A DNA stretch of 33,409 nucleotides from Dehalococcoidia bacterium (GCA_023229725.1 JALNYR010000007.1:1-33409), one strand, 5' to 3'; positions 7,698-15,340 are shown, counted from the stretch's first letter. Notes: generated by a model from the sequence alone, not told the origin. Program-made: numbers and translations.

Positions 7698-8785
7698 TGA
7701 GTCTCGCTTGTTTCCTGGAGTACGTCGGGAGGCACGCTCTCCTGAACCGGGAACTTCGCGATGCGCGGAATCGTGTAGACAAGAGAGTCAAACACGAGGC
7801 GGGACACGACGTTGAGGTCGAGGTCCTGCCTTGTCGTATTGAGTTTCCCGACGAAGTCGCGTATCTGTTCGAGGCCCAGCCGCCCGGCCTGCTCGTTCAG
7901 GTCGTTCAGATAGTCTACGTTGACCACGCTCTCGGCGCAACCGGTCTTCACCAGCAGCAAGTCGCGCCACCACGTCGTCCAGATGTCGAGCGTCTCCAGC
8001 ACCGCACGGCTGTCCCGGCGATAGAGCACGTCGGTCTCCCGTGAGACGTCGAACCGTGCCGTGTATGTCATCTGGACGAGCTGTATCATGCTTTCGATTC
8101 GGGACGCGCGTGCGGCTGCCACGGAGTCGTCCGCCAGCGCCGAGAGCGCCCAGCCGGTTCGTCCGCGGGAGACCCGCGCGAGCAGACGCGCACGCTCTTC
8201 AGGGACTCCGTGCGCTGTCATGAGGTGGCGCTCCAGTTGGGCCGGCGGCAGCGGCTTGACGTCAACGCGCTGGCAGCGGGACACGACGGTGTCGAGCAGC
8301 CGGTTCTCGTCCTCCGCCAGGAGCATCCACACGATGTGGGGAGGTGGTTCCTCAAGCGTCTTCAGTATCCGGTTGCCCGCTTCCGCCGACATCCGGTCCG
8401 CGTTCTCGACCAGCAGTACCTTCCAGCGTCCTTCGAAGGGCGGGAGCGTGGAGGCGTGCTGCAGGTCCTCGATCTGTTCGGTGCTGATGCGCGTGCGGCG
8501 CCGGTCCTGTTCGACGACCTCGACGTCCTCGGGTGTGCCCGCCGCGTCAAGCGTGATGGCGTGGACATCAGGGTGCTTGCCTTCGACGATGCGCCGACAG
8601 GTGCCGCACTCGCCGCAGGGACGATTGGACGCGTCGCAGTTCAGCGCACAGGCGAGGTCCAGGGCAAGCGTCCGCTTGCCGACGTGCTCGGGGCCGACGA
8701 ACAGGTAGGCGTGATGGATAGCGTTGTCACGAATGCTGCGGGAGAACCGCTCAATCGTGCTCTCCTGTCCCAGTGTGCGCCACAT
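7694..8785 (-). CDS. holB: DNA polymerase III delta' subunit (clamp loader)
   Basis: A 363-residue clamp-loader AAA+ protein. The P-loop-like segment GPEHVGKRT lies at 31-39. A zinc module C50-x6-C57-x2-C60-x2-C63 follows (CGECGTC). RISTEQIEDLQ, KVLLVENADRMS, LKTLEEPPP and the SRC motif at 169-171 are all typical of delta'/gamma subunits. It works with delta and DnaX to open and place the beta clamp. It starts 3 bp after the lysA stop codon and ends in an ATGA overlap with the PSP1 gene, so it is read from the lysA promoter as part of a lysA-holB-psp1 operon. Delta' and DnaX share these motifs; the length and the psp1 neighbour favour HolB. Confidence 0.92.
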   Translation of the reverse strand: MWRTLGQESTIERFSRSIRDNAIHHAYLFVGPEHVGKRTLALDLACALNCDASNRPCGECGTCRRIVEGKHPDVHAITLDAAGTPEDVEVVEQDRRRTRISTEQIEDLQHASTLPPFEGRWKVLLVENADRMSAEAGNRILKTLEEPPPHIVWMLLAEDENRLLDTVVSRCQRVDVKPLPPAQLERHLMTAHGVPEERARLLARVSRGRTGWALSALADDSVAAARASRIESMIQLVQMTYTARFDVSRETDVLYRRDSRAVLETLDIWTTWWRDLLLVKTGCAESVVNVDYLNDLNEQAGRLGLEQIRDFVGKLNTTRQDLDLNVVSRLVFDSLVYTIPRIAKFPVQESVPPDVLQETSETQ

Positions 8786-8788
8786 GTC

Positions 8789-10120
8789 TTAGAGGTTATC
8801 CAGCCCGTACAGGTCTTCGTTTGTCTCGCGGCGCCGCACGACGCGTGAGCGGCCGCGGTCCACGAAGACGATGGCCGGACGCGGTATCGCGTTGTAGTTG
8901 CTGGCCATCGGCACGCAGTAGGCGCCGCATACGGGCAGCGCCAGAACGTCGCCTGTCGCCACTCGCGGCAGCTGGATGTCCTTCACAAGTATATCACCCG
9001 ATTCGCACAGCTTCCCGGCAATCGTCACCGTGTGTACGTCCGCTTCGTTGGCCTTGTTGGCCACGAGGGCCTCGTATTTCGCCCCGTAGAGTGGAGGCCG
9101 GATGTTGTCGGACATGCCGCCGTCGACGCAGACGAAGCGGCGCACGCCGGTGACCTCCTTGAGCGCGCCCACCGTGTAGAGTGCAACCCCGGCGCGTGCC
9201 ACGATGGCGCGGCCCGGCTCGACAGTCAGTCGCGGCGGCAGCAGGCTCATCTTCATCAGCAGGTTGGACATGGTCCCGATGATGGCGTCGGCGTACACCG
9301 CGATTGACGGGAGGTTGTCTTCAACCGTGTACGCAACCGGGAAGCCGCCGCCCACGTTCAGCTCGACCATGTCGAAGTCGTTCGCGCGCTTCATGTCGCG
9401 CGCCCACTCGAGGACGATGCGGATGGCCGCCTCGTACGGGGCGGTCTCCTTGATGGGGGAGCCAAGATGGAAGTGCAGACCGAGCAGGTTCACGCCCTGC
9501 AGGCGCATCGCCTCCTTGACTGCCTCCGCCGCCTGGCCGGTGGCGATGGGGAAGCCGAACTTGCTGTCGAGTACGCCGGTCGTCGTGAACTCATGCGTGT
9601 GAGGGTCGACGTTGGGCGTGACGCGCAACAGTATCTGCTGCACCATGCTGCGCTCGCGTGCAAGCGAGTCGAGAAGCTGCAGCTCATACATGTTGTCGAC
9701 CACGACGCGGCCGACGCCCCAGTCGAGCGCCTGCGCCAGCTCGTCCTGCAGCTTGTTGTTGCCGTGGAAGTAGACTCGCTCGGAGGGGAAGTCGACCGAG
9801 CGTGCGATGGCGAACTCGCCGATGGACACAACGTCGAGGCCGAGGCCCGCGTCCTTCACGAGTTGCGCCATGGCGCGGTTGAGGAATGCCTTCGAGGCGT
9901 AGCAGACCATGGTGTCGGGGTAGCGTGCCGAGAAACGTTCCACGAACTCACGGCACTGCTGCCGCAGCGTGCCCTCGTCGAAGACGTACAATGGCGTGCC
10001 GTACTCCCTGGCGAGGTCGAATGCATCGCAACCGCCAATCTCGAGGTGCCCTGCTGAGTTGACGGTAGTGTCTTTGGGGAACAGTGGTAGCCGGGGGCTG
10101 CGCCGGGCGGTGCTTGTCAT
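8789..10120 (-). CDS. lysA: Diaminopimelate decarboxylase
   Basis: A 443-residue PLP enzyme of the alanine-racemase/ornithine-decarboxylase fold. It catalyses the last step of lysine synthesis, meso-diaminopimelate to L-lysine. Visible motifs are the PLP lysine in YASKAF (Lys77), HFHLGSPI, the phosphate-binding GGGFPV, EPGRAIV, the interface motif CESGD near the C-terminus, and GAYC. The frame continues far upstream, but family homology begins just after ATG 10120, and a good promoter ends 7 nt before that codon. It is the first gene of an operon with holB and psp1, a linkage of lysine synthesis to replication genes without obvious functional logic. Confidence 0.95.
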   Translation of the reverse strand: MTSTARRSPRLPLFPKDTTVNSAGHLEIGGCDAFDLAREYGTPLYVFDEGTLRQQCREFVERFSARYPDTMVCYASKAFLNRAMAQLVKDAGLGLDVVSIGEFAIARSVDFPSERVYFHGNNKLQDELAQALDWGVGRVVVDNMYELQLLDSLARERSMVQQILLRVTPNVDPHTHEFTTTGVLDSKFGFPIATGQAAEAVKEAMRLQGVNLLGLHFHLGSPIKETAPYEAAIRIVLEWARDMKRANDFDMVELNVGGGFPVAYTVEDNLPSIAVYADAIIGTMSNLLMKMSLLPPRLTVEPGRAIVARAGVALYTVGALKEVTGVRRFVCVDGGMSDNIRPPLYGAKYEALVANKANEADVHTVTIAGKLCESGDILVKDIQLPRVATGDVLALPVCGAYCVPMASNYNAIPRPAIVFVDRGRSRVVRRRETNEDLYGLDNL

Positions 10121-10127
10121 GTGGTAG

Positions 10128-10156
10128 ATGGTACTGCCGGCCAGGGCCGCCGTCAA
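10128..10156 (-). promoter_or_regulatory. Promoter of the lysA-holB-psp1 operon (leaderless)
   Basis: On the minus strand TTGACG (10156-10151), a 17-bp spacer and TACCAT (10133-10128). The -10 ends 7 nt before the lysA ATG at 10120, and no Shine-Dalgarno lies between. Transcription would therefore start at or beside the initiation codon. Confidence 0.6.
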
Positions 10157-10352
10157 TCGGCGCCGTACGCAGGCGACGCATCGCTCTGGCATCGCCGGGC
10201 GGCTGAGCGACGGGTGTTTCCGGCCTTGTCTGCGAGGGCCGGCCGCGGCGCCGCGGACATGGTAATCGGTGCGGCGGAGTGGTAGAATCGCGAACGCCCC
10301 GCATCCGACTACTACCGCGCGGGGGATACCTGCGGGCAGGAGGTTGTCGCAT

Positions 10353-11204
10353 ATGGACAAGGGGACCGTTGGCATCATCGGCGCGGGCACGATGGGGCGT
10401 GGCATCGCCCAGGTCGCCGCAAGCGTCGGGTACGACGTCATACTGAACGACACCACGGCGAAGCTGGTCGACAGCTCCACGGACCGCCTGCGGCAGGACC
10501 TGGCTCGACTCGTGGACAAGGGGAAGCTGGAAGGCGCCGCGAGGGACGCGATTCTGTCGCACATCCGCGGCAGCGTCGACCTTAGGGACATGTCGGCTGC
10601 GGACATCGTCGTCGAGGCCATTTTCGAGGACCTCGATGCGAAGAAGAAGCTCTTCGCCGCGCTCGACGAGTACTGCCGGCCGGACGTCATCCTCGGCAGC
10701 AACAGCTCGTCGCTCTCCATCCTCGACATGGCGATGGCCACGAAGCGACCCGAGAAGGTAGTCGGCATCCACTTCTTCAACCCCGTCCCCCTCATGAAGG
10801 GCGTCGAGCTGGTCTGCACCATCACGACCTCGTTCCAGACGCTCGAGTACGCGCGGCAGTTCTCGGCCTCCCTCGGCAAGCAGACCTGGGTGGCGAAGGA
10901 TGCCCCCGGGTTCCTGAGCACGCGGCTGCTCATACCGTACCTGCTGGACGCGATGCGCCTGCTGGAGAGCGGGTTCGCGACGAAGGAGGACATCGACGCG
11001 TGTTGCGTGCTCTCCTTCAACTACCCCATGGGCCCGCTTACGCTGTCCGACCTCATCGGGCTCGACGTGTTGCTGAACATCGCGAATGGAATGTATGGCT
11101 CGTTCAAGGACCCGAAGTTCGCGGCTCCCATCCTGCTTGAGAAGAAGGTCAAGGCCGGGCAGCTGGGACGCAAGGCGGGCCGTGGCTTCTACGAGTACAC
11201 GTAG
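10353..11204 (+). CDS. 3-hydroxyacyl-CoA dehydrogenase (3-hydroxybutyryl-CoA dehydrogenase type)
   Basis: A 283-residue NAD(P)-dependent enzyme interconverting 3-hydroxyacyl-CoA and 3-oxoacyl-CoA, used in beta-oxidation or butyrate/acetoacetyl-CoA metabolism. The N-terminal Rossmann motif GAGTMG spans residues 10-15. The catalytic set is visible: SNSSSLSI with Ser119, GIHFFNPVPLMKGVE with His140 and Glu152, and KDAPGF. The C-terminal dimerisation domain has NYPMGPLTLSDLIGLD and ends GRKAGRGFYEY. The length is that of stand-alone Hbd/PaaH enzymes rather than FadB fusions. ATG 10353 is preceded by AGGAGG. It lies just upstream of the 2-oxoacid:ferredoxin oxidoreductase operon, separated by a 206-bp leader, so joint transcription is possible but unproven. 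Confidence 0.93.
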   Translation: MDKGTVGIIGAGTMGRGIAQVAASVGYDVILNDTTAKLVDSSTDRLRQDLARLVDKGKLEGAARDAILSHIRGSVDLRDMSAADIVVEAIFEDLDAKKKLFAALDEYCRPDVILGSNSSSLSILDMAMATKRPEKVVGIHFFNPVPLMKGVELVCTITTSFQTLEYARQFSASLGKQTWVAKDAPGFLSTRLLIPYLLDAMRLLESGFATKEDIDACCVLSFNYPMGPLTLSDLIGLDVLLNIANGMYGSFKDPKFAAPILLEKKVKAGQLGRKAGRGFYEYT

Positions 11205-11410
11205 TGGCAGGGGATGATGGTGCGCGAGAAGGCGCGTGGGTTGCAGGCTTCCGATTGCGGAGACTGACGGCGAGGGAGGAAAGGTTGTGCGACGCTCTCC
11301 TCCACATGACGAAGGCTCACGTCCCCGGCGCGGCCGGCGCGACGGGATGACCCGAGGTGGCAGCCCGGGGGGGCAGCCTCTGTATGCAGTGACGAAGGAG
11401 GGAGACCGAC
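11205..11410 (+). other. 206-bp GC-rich intergenic leader before the oxidoreductase operon
   Basis: Non-coding stretch with several short inverted repeats. GGAGGA pairs with TCCTCC (about 11275-11302). CGGG-ATGA-CCCG forms a small hairpin near 11343. GAGG and CCTC (about 11354-11380) enclose two copies of GGCAGCC. A strong GAAGGAGGGAG ribosome-binding site precedes the ATG at 11411. I looked for T-box, TPP, cobalamin and glycine riboswitch signatures and recognised none. No clear promoter was found. Confidence 0.3.
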
Positions 11411-11971
11411 ATGCTTGAAGTCCGCTTCCACGGCCGCGGCGGCCAGGGCGCCGTCACGGCGGCAAACCTGCTCGCTGCCGCAGCGCTCCGAGACGGCAAG
11501 AAGGGTGTTCAGGCGTTCCCGCACTTCGGCGGGGAGCGACGCGGCGCTCCGGTTGCGGCGTTCGTCCGCATCGCCGAGGAAGAGGTCCGGCTGCGCAGTC
11601 GTGTCTACCACCCCGACATCGTGGTGGTGCTCGACCGGCAGACCCTCGAGTCGACCGACGTGACCGCCGGCGTGAAGGAGGGCGGCACTATCATCATCAA
11701 CAGCCGCAAGAAGCCCGAAGAGTTCGACTTCTCAGACAAATTCAGGGTCGCCGTCGTCGATGCGGCCGGCATCTCCATCGCCCGCGGCCTGCTGGTGAGC
11801 GGCATTCCGGCGCTCAATACGCCCATGCTTGGCGCCATCGCGAAGATGACCGACCAGGTGACGCTGAAGTCGGTAGAGGAAGTCATCCGGCAGCAGTGGA
11901 AAGGCCCCGCCGGCGAGGCGAACGCCGCCGCCGCCCGGGAAGCCTACGAGAAGACGGAGGTGAATCGCTGA
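11411..11971 (+). CDS. 2-oxoacid:ferredoxin oxidoreductase, gamma subunit
   Basis: A 186-residue POR-gamma domain protein. The N-terminal HGRGGQGAVTAANLLA is the family signature, followed by QAFPHFGGERRGAPV and FVRI. It is one of four subunits of a pyruvate/2-oxoisovalerate-type oxidoreductase that splits a 2-oxoacid with CoA into acyl-CoA, CO2 and reduced ferredoxin. Its stop codon overlaps the ATG of the delta subunit by one base (TGATG). The order gamma-delta-alpha-beta is the classical one for four-subunit enzymes. The start ATG 11411 has a strong Shine-Dalgarno. Substrate choice (pyruvate or branched-chain 2-oxoacid) cannot be decided from this subunit. Confidence 0.92.
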   Translation: MLEVRFHGRGGQGAVTAANLLAAAALRDGKKGVQAFPHFGGERRGAPVAAFVRIAEEEVRLRSRVYHPDIVVVLDRQTLESTDVTAGVKEGGTIIINSRKKPEEFDFSDKFRVAVVDAAGISIARGLLVSGIPALNTPMLGAIAKMTDQVTLKSVEEVIRQQWKGPAGEANAAAAREAYEKTEVNR

Positions 11972-12234
11972 TGGAGCGCTATGAAGCCGATACCACCCTG
12001 TCGTACCCGTGCATCGCGGCGGCGGGCAAGACCGGCGGATGGCGTGATTTCAGGCCGGTCATCGACCACGCGAACTGCATCAAGTGCCTGCGCTGCTGGG
12101 CGTATTGCCCTGAGAACGCGGTGAAGCGGGCCGATGACGACTCCGTCAGCATCGACTACGACTTCTGCAAGGGCTGCGGCGTCTGCGCACACGAGTGCCC
12201 GAAGAAGGCTATAGCCATGGAGAGGGAGGACTAG
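11971..12234 (+). CDS. 2-oxoacid:ferredoxin oxidoreductase, delta subunit (2x[4Fe-4S] ferredoxin)
   Basis: An 87-residue ferredoxin-like subunit. Two complete cluster motifs are present: CIKCLRCWAYCP (C-x2-C-x2-C-x3-CP) and CKGCGVCAHECP. It passes electrons from the TPP/[4Fe-4S] site in the beta subunit to external ferredoxin. It has the N-terminal SYPCIAAAGKTGGWRDFRPV stretch typical of PorD before the clusters. It overlaps the gamma gene by one base, and the alpha-subunit ATG follows 2 bp after its stop codon. A longer frame starting at 11896 lies inside the gamma gene and is not needed. Confidence 0.93.
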   Translation: MERYEADTTLSYPCIAAAGKTGGWRDFRPVIDHANCIKCLRCWAYCPENAVKRADDDSVSIDYDFCKGCGVCAHECPKKAIAMERED

Positions 12235-12236
12235 CG

Positions 12237-13409
12237 ATGACGACGATGTTCGACGTCGGCAACAAGATAGCGGCCAGGGCTGTGCAACTGTGCAGGCCGG
12301 AGGTCATCGCTGCCTACCCCATCACGCCTCAGACGGTCATCGTCGAGGAACTGGCCAGGATGGTGGAGGCCGGGGAGCTTGCAGCCGAGTACCTCCGCGT
12401 GGAGAGCGAGCACTCTGTGATGGCGGCCACCTGTTCGGCAGCCTCGATGGGCGTGCGCACGTTCACCGCAACCTCTTCACAGGGACTGGCGTTCATGCAC
12501 GAGATGCTGCACTGGGCCAGCCTGTCCCGGTTGCCCATCGTGATGATCAACGTGAACCGGGCGCTTGGTCCCGGCTGGAGCATCTGGGTTGATGATACGG
12601 ATTCCATGTCGCAGCGCGACACGGGCTGGATTCAGGTCTACTGCTCCTCGGCCCAGGAGATATTCGACACGGTGATTCAGTCCTTCAAGCTGGCCGAGCA
12701 CCGTGACGTCCAACTGCCGGTGATGATCAACTACAGCGCCTTCACCATCTCCCACACGATGATGCCGGCGGAGGTGCTGTCGCAGGAGCAGGTGGATTCG
12801 TTCCTGCCGCCGTTCAAACCATACTGGCGACTGGACTGGCGCAATCCGGTTACGTTCGGCAACGTGCTGTCGGATGAGTACCACATGGAGAAGCGCTACA
12901 CCATGCAGCAGGGAATGGAGCGGGCGAAACAACTCATCCCCGAGATTGCGCGCGAGTACGAGCAGCGGTTTGGGCGGTATCACGGCGGTCTCATCGATGA
13001 GTATCGCGTCGATGATGCGGAGTTCCTGCTGCTTGCTGTCTCGGCTGTCGGGTCCGAGGCGAAGGTGGCGGTGGACAACCTGCGGGCGATGGGCTACAAG
13101 GTCGGCCTCGGGCGCGTTCGCGCCGTCAGGCCGTTCCCCGATGAGGAGTTGCGGCGTCTTGGCAAGGGCAGGAGCCTCATCGCGCTCGACCGCAATATCT
13201 CGGTGGGCTCCGGCGGCGTCGTCTACCACGAGACGCGCTCCGCCGTACTTGGTGTTGAGGGCTGCAAGGTGTATGGCTATCTCTGCGGTGTCGGGGGACG
13301 AGACGTAACGTACGAAGACATCGAGGGCATGGCGCTGAAGGTCATCAACGGCGAGATGCATCCCGATGTGACGGGGTGGTGGGATCTCAAGACCACAGGA
13401 GGCAAATAG
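12237..13409 (+). CDS. 2-oxoacid:ferredoxin oxidoreductase, alpha subunit
   Basis: A 390-residue subunit with the pyrimidine-binding domain. The N-terminal AAYPITPQTVIVEEL contains the conserved YPITP motif, followed by YLRVESEHSVMAA (Glu interacting with the TPP ring) and VMINVNRALGPGWSIW. The C-terminal transketolase-C-like domain includes GLGRVRAVRPFPDEEL. The NRAL..-SIW-DD.DS..QRD.GWIQ segment is typical of the PorA/VorA family. ATG 12237 is chosen because it starts the family homology, and AGGGAGGA precedes it. The gene abuts porB directly, with the beta ATG at the base after its stop codon. Confidence 0.92.
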   Translation: MTTMFDVGNKIAARAVQLCRPEVIAAYPITPQTVIVEELARMVEAGELAAEYLRVESEHSVMAATCSAASMGVRTFTATSSQGLAFMHEMLHWASLSRLPIVMINVNRALGPGWSIWVDDTDSMSQRDTGWIQVYCSSAQEIFDTVIQSFKLAEHRDVQLPVMINYSAFTISHTMMPAEVLSQEQVDSFLPPFKPYWRLDWRNPVTFGNVLSDEYHMEKRYTMQQGMERAKQLIPEIAREYEQRFGRYHGGLIDEYRVDDAEFLLLAVSAVGSEAKVAVDNLRAMGYKVGLGRVRAVRPFPDEELRRLGKGRSLIALDRNISVGSGGVVYHETRSAVLGVEGCKVYGYLCGVGGRDVTYEDIEGMALKVINGEMHPDVTGWWDLKTTGGK

Positions 13410-14330
13410 ATGGCAATCAAAGATTTGCCCAGAGAAGAGCTGATGCACCCCGGCGCCGGCTCGTGCCCGGGCTGTGTTGACCTGCTTTCGCTGCGCATGA
13501 CTCTGAAGGCGCTTGGGCCGAAGACGGTGCTCATCAGCCCTGCCTCCTGTACGGCATCCATCGCTACCAGCTACCCGAAGAGCCCGTTCCAGGTGCCGGT
13601 GCTGACCATGGCGTTCGCAGCCGGCGGAGCGGCGGCTTCAGGTGTGGTGGCGGCCCTGAAGCGGCTCGGGGAGGACGATGTCAACGTCGTGGTGTGGGCC
13701 GGCGACGGTGGCACGTACGATATCGGATTGCAGTCGCTCTCCGGAGCGATGGAGCGCGGCACCAACTTCATCTTCATCTGCTACAACAACGAGGCGTACT
13801 CGAACACGGGCATCCAGCGCAGCGGCGCGACGCCGTTCGGCGCGTGGACGACAACGACCTGGAAGGGCAAGGTGGAGCAGCGCAAAGACATGCCCGGCAT
13901 CATGCTCGCGCATCGGCTTCCCTACGTAGCGACGGCGTCGCCGTCCTACATCGAAGACCTGTACCGGAAGGTGCAGAAGGCTGCGACCATCGAGGGGCCG
14001 AAGTACCTGGAGTTCCACATCCCCTGCGCGCCGGCATGGCGGTTTCCGATGGAGCAGACCATCGAGATTGGCCGCCTGGCCGTTGAGACGGGCGCGTGGC
14101 CGCTGTTCGAGGCGACGAACGGCAAGGTTGAGTTCAACCTGCGCTCGAAGCAGATACTCGAGGGCAAGGTGCAGCGGAAGCCCATCGAAGAGTACCTGCA
14201 GCCACAGGGACGCTTCGGGCACCTGTTCAAGCCGGTTCGCGACGAAGCGGCTCTGACTGAGATACGCCGCTTCCTCGACGCCGAGTGGGAGAGGTACCTG
14301 AAGCTGGTGAACTGCGGCGTGGCTGTCTGA
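13410..14330 (+). CDS. 2-oxoacid:ferredoxin oxidoreductase, beta subunit (TPP-binding)
   Basis: A 306-residue catalytic subunit. Cysteines C19 and C22 (SCPGC), C47 (PASC) and the later C in FHIPCAP are the expected ligands of the [4Fe-4S] cluster close to TPP. The TPP/Mg motif runs from GDGGTYDIG to YNNEAYSNTG. The TPFGAWTTTTWKGK segment fits PorB. The C-terminal extension (KPIEEYLQPQGRFGHL) is usual. It is the last gene of the operon and is followed at 14360 by a strong GC-rich palindrome that probably ends transcription. Pyruvate is the likeliest substrate by overall pattern, but this is inference. Confidence 0.93.
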   Translation: MAIKDLPREELMHPGAGSCPGCVDLLSLRMTLKALGPKTVLISPASCTASIATSYPKSPFQVPVLTMAFAAGGAAASGVVAALKRLGEDDVNVVVWAGDGGTYDIGLQSLSGAMERGTNFIFICYNNEAYSNTGIQRSGATPFGAWTTTTWKGKVEQRKDMPGIMLAHRLPYVATASPSYIEDLYRKVQKAATIEGPKYLEFHIPCAPAWRFPMEQTIEIGRLAVETGAWPLFEATNGKVEFNLRSKQILEGKVQRKPIEEYLQPQGRFGHLFKPVRDEAALTEIRRFLDAEWERYLKLVNCGVAV

Positions 14331-14359
14331 GGTCACGTCAGGAGTTGATACGGAGAGAG

Positions 14360-14385
14360 CGGGCCGCCGGTCGACCGGCGGCCCG
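14360..14385. terminator. GC-rich palindrome after porB
   Basis: Perfect 11-bp arms CGGGCCGCCGG and CCGGCGGCCCG around TCGA, starting 30 bp after the porB stop codon. No T-run follows. The same 28-nt frame (one flanking G and T included) recurs at 15356-15383 with a different 4-nt centre. Confidence 0.55.
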
Positions 14386-14404
14386 TGTGGTGGTGTGAGC
14401 ACGG

Positions 14405-14629
14405 ATGACACGCGAACTACGTGGGCTCAAGGCATCCGACGTTGTTCGGGCATTCGAACGAGCCGGCGGCCAGATGCGGCCGGGCAAGGGCGACCACATC
14501 AACCTGAAGATGCCCAACGGCCGCATCATCACGCTGCGCGCCGTCGGGGAGGTCAAGGTTGGCAGGCTGAAGGATGCCATACGCGAAGCCGGGCTGACGG
14601 TCGCGAGCTTCGCCGACCTGCTACAATGA
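14405..14629 (+). CDS. hicA: HicA-family toxin (mRNA interferase)
   Basis: A 74-residue dsRBD-like HicA protein. These toxins bind and cleave mRNA and are held off by HicB. Family marks are LKASDVVRAFERAGG, the catalytic-histidine loop KGDH (His31; most members have GSH), PNGRIITL, and the C-terminal GRLKDAIREAGLTVASFADLL helix pair. The length is normal. The partner antitoxin gene starts 19 bp downstream, the standard hicA-hicB order. The Ser-to-Asp change next to the catalytic His is a small oddity that could alter activity. Confidence 0.85.
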   Translation: MTRELRGLKASDVVRAFERAGGQMRPGKGDHINLKMPNGRIITLRAVGEVKVGRLKDAIREAGLTVASFADLLQ

Positions 14630-14648
14630 AATCGGAACGGCATTACAC

Positions 14649-14867
14649 ATGGAATACACGGTGATGGTCTATCCTGCCGAGGAAGGCGGCTTCTTCACCC
14701 GCGTGCCGCTGCTGCCGGGTTGCGGCTCGCAGGGGGAGACGATCGAAGAGGCGCTGCAGAACACGCGCGAGGCCATCGAATGCCATCTCTGTGCCCTTCG
14801 TGACGATGGCCAGGAACTGCCGACTGAGGGGCCATCCTTCCAGGGCCGCATTGCCGTCACGCTCTAA
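14649..14867 (+). CDS. hicB: HicB-family antitoxin, short form
   Basis: A 72-residue HicB protein with the partial RNase H-like fold: YTVMVYPAEEGGFFTRVPLLPGCGSQGETIEEALQNTREAIE is the full family block, including GGF, P.LPGC, and the G-T-EEAL helix. Longer HicB antitoxins carry a C-terminal ribbon-helix-helix or HTH for autoregulation. Here the protein ends at IAVTL with no such domain, so it should neutralise HicA but may not bind its own promoter. It follows hicA by 19 bp. Confidence 0.85.
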   Translation: MEYTVMVYPAEEGGFFTRVPLLPGCGSQGETIEEALQNTREAIECHLCALRDDGQELPTEGPSFQGRIAVTL

Positions 14868-14944
14868 GGCTGGATCGCACTCGCAGTTGTCGCACTGCCT
14901 ATCTAACCGGTGTTGTGCCTCACTGCATGTTGACTTCGCTATCT

Positions 14945-14972
14945 GTAGGGGAGGGCCATGGCCCTCCCGTAG
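14945..14972. repeat. REP-like palindrome A1
   Basis: 28-nt element GTAGG...CGTAG with a perfect 20-nt palindromic core (14949-14968; arm GGGAGGGCCA). It is identical to A2 at 15180-15207. In reverse complement it resembles B1 and B2. Confidence 0.85.
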
Positions 14973-15065
14973 CAGTGACTGCGGACACGGTTGGCTGAAC
15001 AGGCGAGTCGCTTCAGTTGCGTGCGGACTTGCGGCGGGAGGCTATCCGTGCGCGTGCACCTCCGT

Positions 15066-15104
15066 GGCAACGGGAGAGGCATGCCTCTCCCCTACAAATA
15101 CCAC
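15066..15104. repeat. REP-like palindrome B1
   Basis: Element beginning GGCAACGGG and ending CTACAAATACCAC, with a perfect 20-nt palindromic core (15072-15091; arm GGGAGAGGCA). It is identical to B2 over its first 38 nt. Its reverse complement starts GTAGGGGAG like A1, so A and B form an inverted pair, 93 bp apart. Confidence 0.85.
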
Positions 15105-15179
15105 GAGGAATCGGCCCGGACGTGAGGACGTAGTTGCCTGGTTCGAACGAGTTCCGGCGAACCTCGTCATCCCATATCC

Positions 15180-15207
15180 GTAGGGGAGGGCCATGGCCCT
15201 CCCGTAG
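15180..15207. repeat. REP-like palindrome A2
   Basis: Exact 28-nt copy of A1, 235 bp downstream of it. Core palindrome 15184-15203. Confidence 0.85.
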
Positions 15208-15302
15208 TCGAGACGCCGGTCGCGGTTGAGTGGGCAGGCACGTTCCTTCAATGACGCGTGGAGTTCAACGTCGAACGCCTCTCCGTGGATTTGTGGTGGT
15301 GT

Positions 15303-15340
15303 GGCAACGGGAGAGGCATGCCTCTCCCCTACAAATACCA
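15303..15340. repeat. REP-like palindrome B2
   Basis: Copy of B1, 237 bp downstream of it, with core palindrome 15309-15328. It closes the second A-B unit. The spacer between A2 and B2 (95 bp) is alignable with the A1-B1 spacer at roughly 60-65% identity by eye. Confidence 0.85.

Noticed and set aside
10121..11020. Upstream extension of the lysA reading frame to 743 residues
   Set aside because: The extra 300 residues lie antisense to the 3-hydroxyacyl-CoA dehydrogenase gene; family homology starts just after ATG 10120.
11340..11410. T-box-like element before the gamma subunit gene (GAGGTGGCAGCCCG)
   Set aside because: The invariant T-box sequence with its TGGNACC bulge is absent, and the downstream genes are not amino-acid or tRNA-synthetase genes.
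15138..15165. tRNA-like GGTTCGAA sequence
   Set aside because: No acceptor, D or anticodon stems can be drawn around it; it is a short hairpin between the two repeat units.
14945..15340. Possible CRISPR array from four similar repeats
   Set aside because: The repeats are palindromes in alternating orientation with two unit types and alignable spacers of 93-95 bp; there are no cas genes. This is REPIN-like, not CRISPR.
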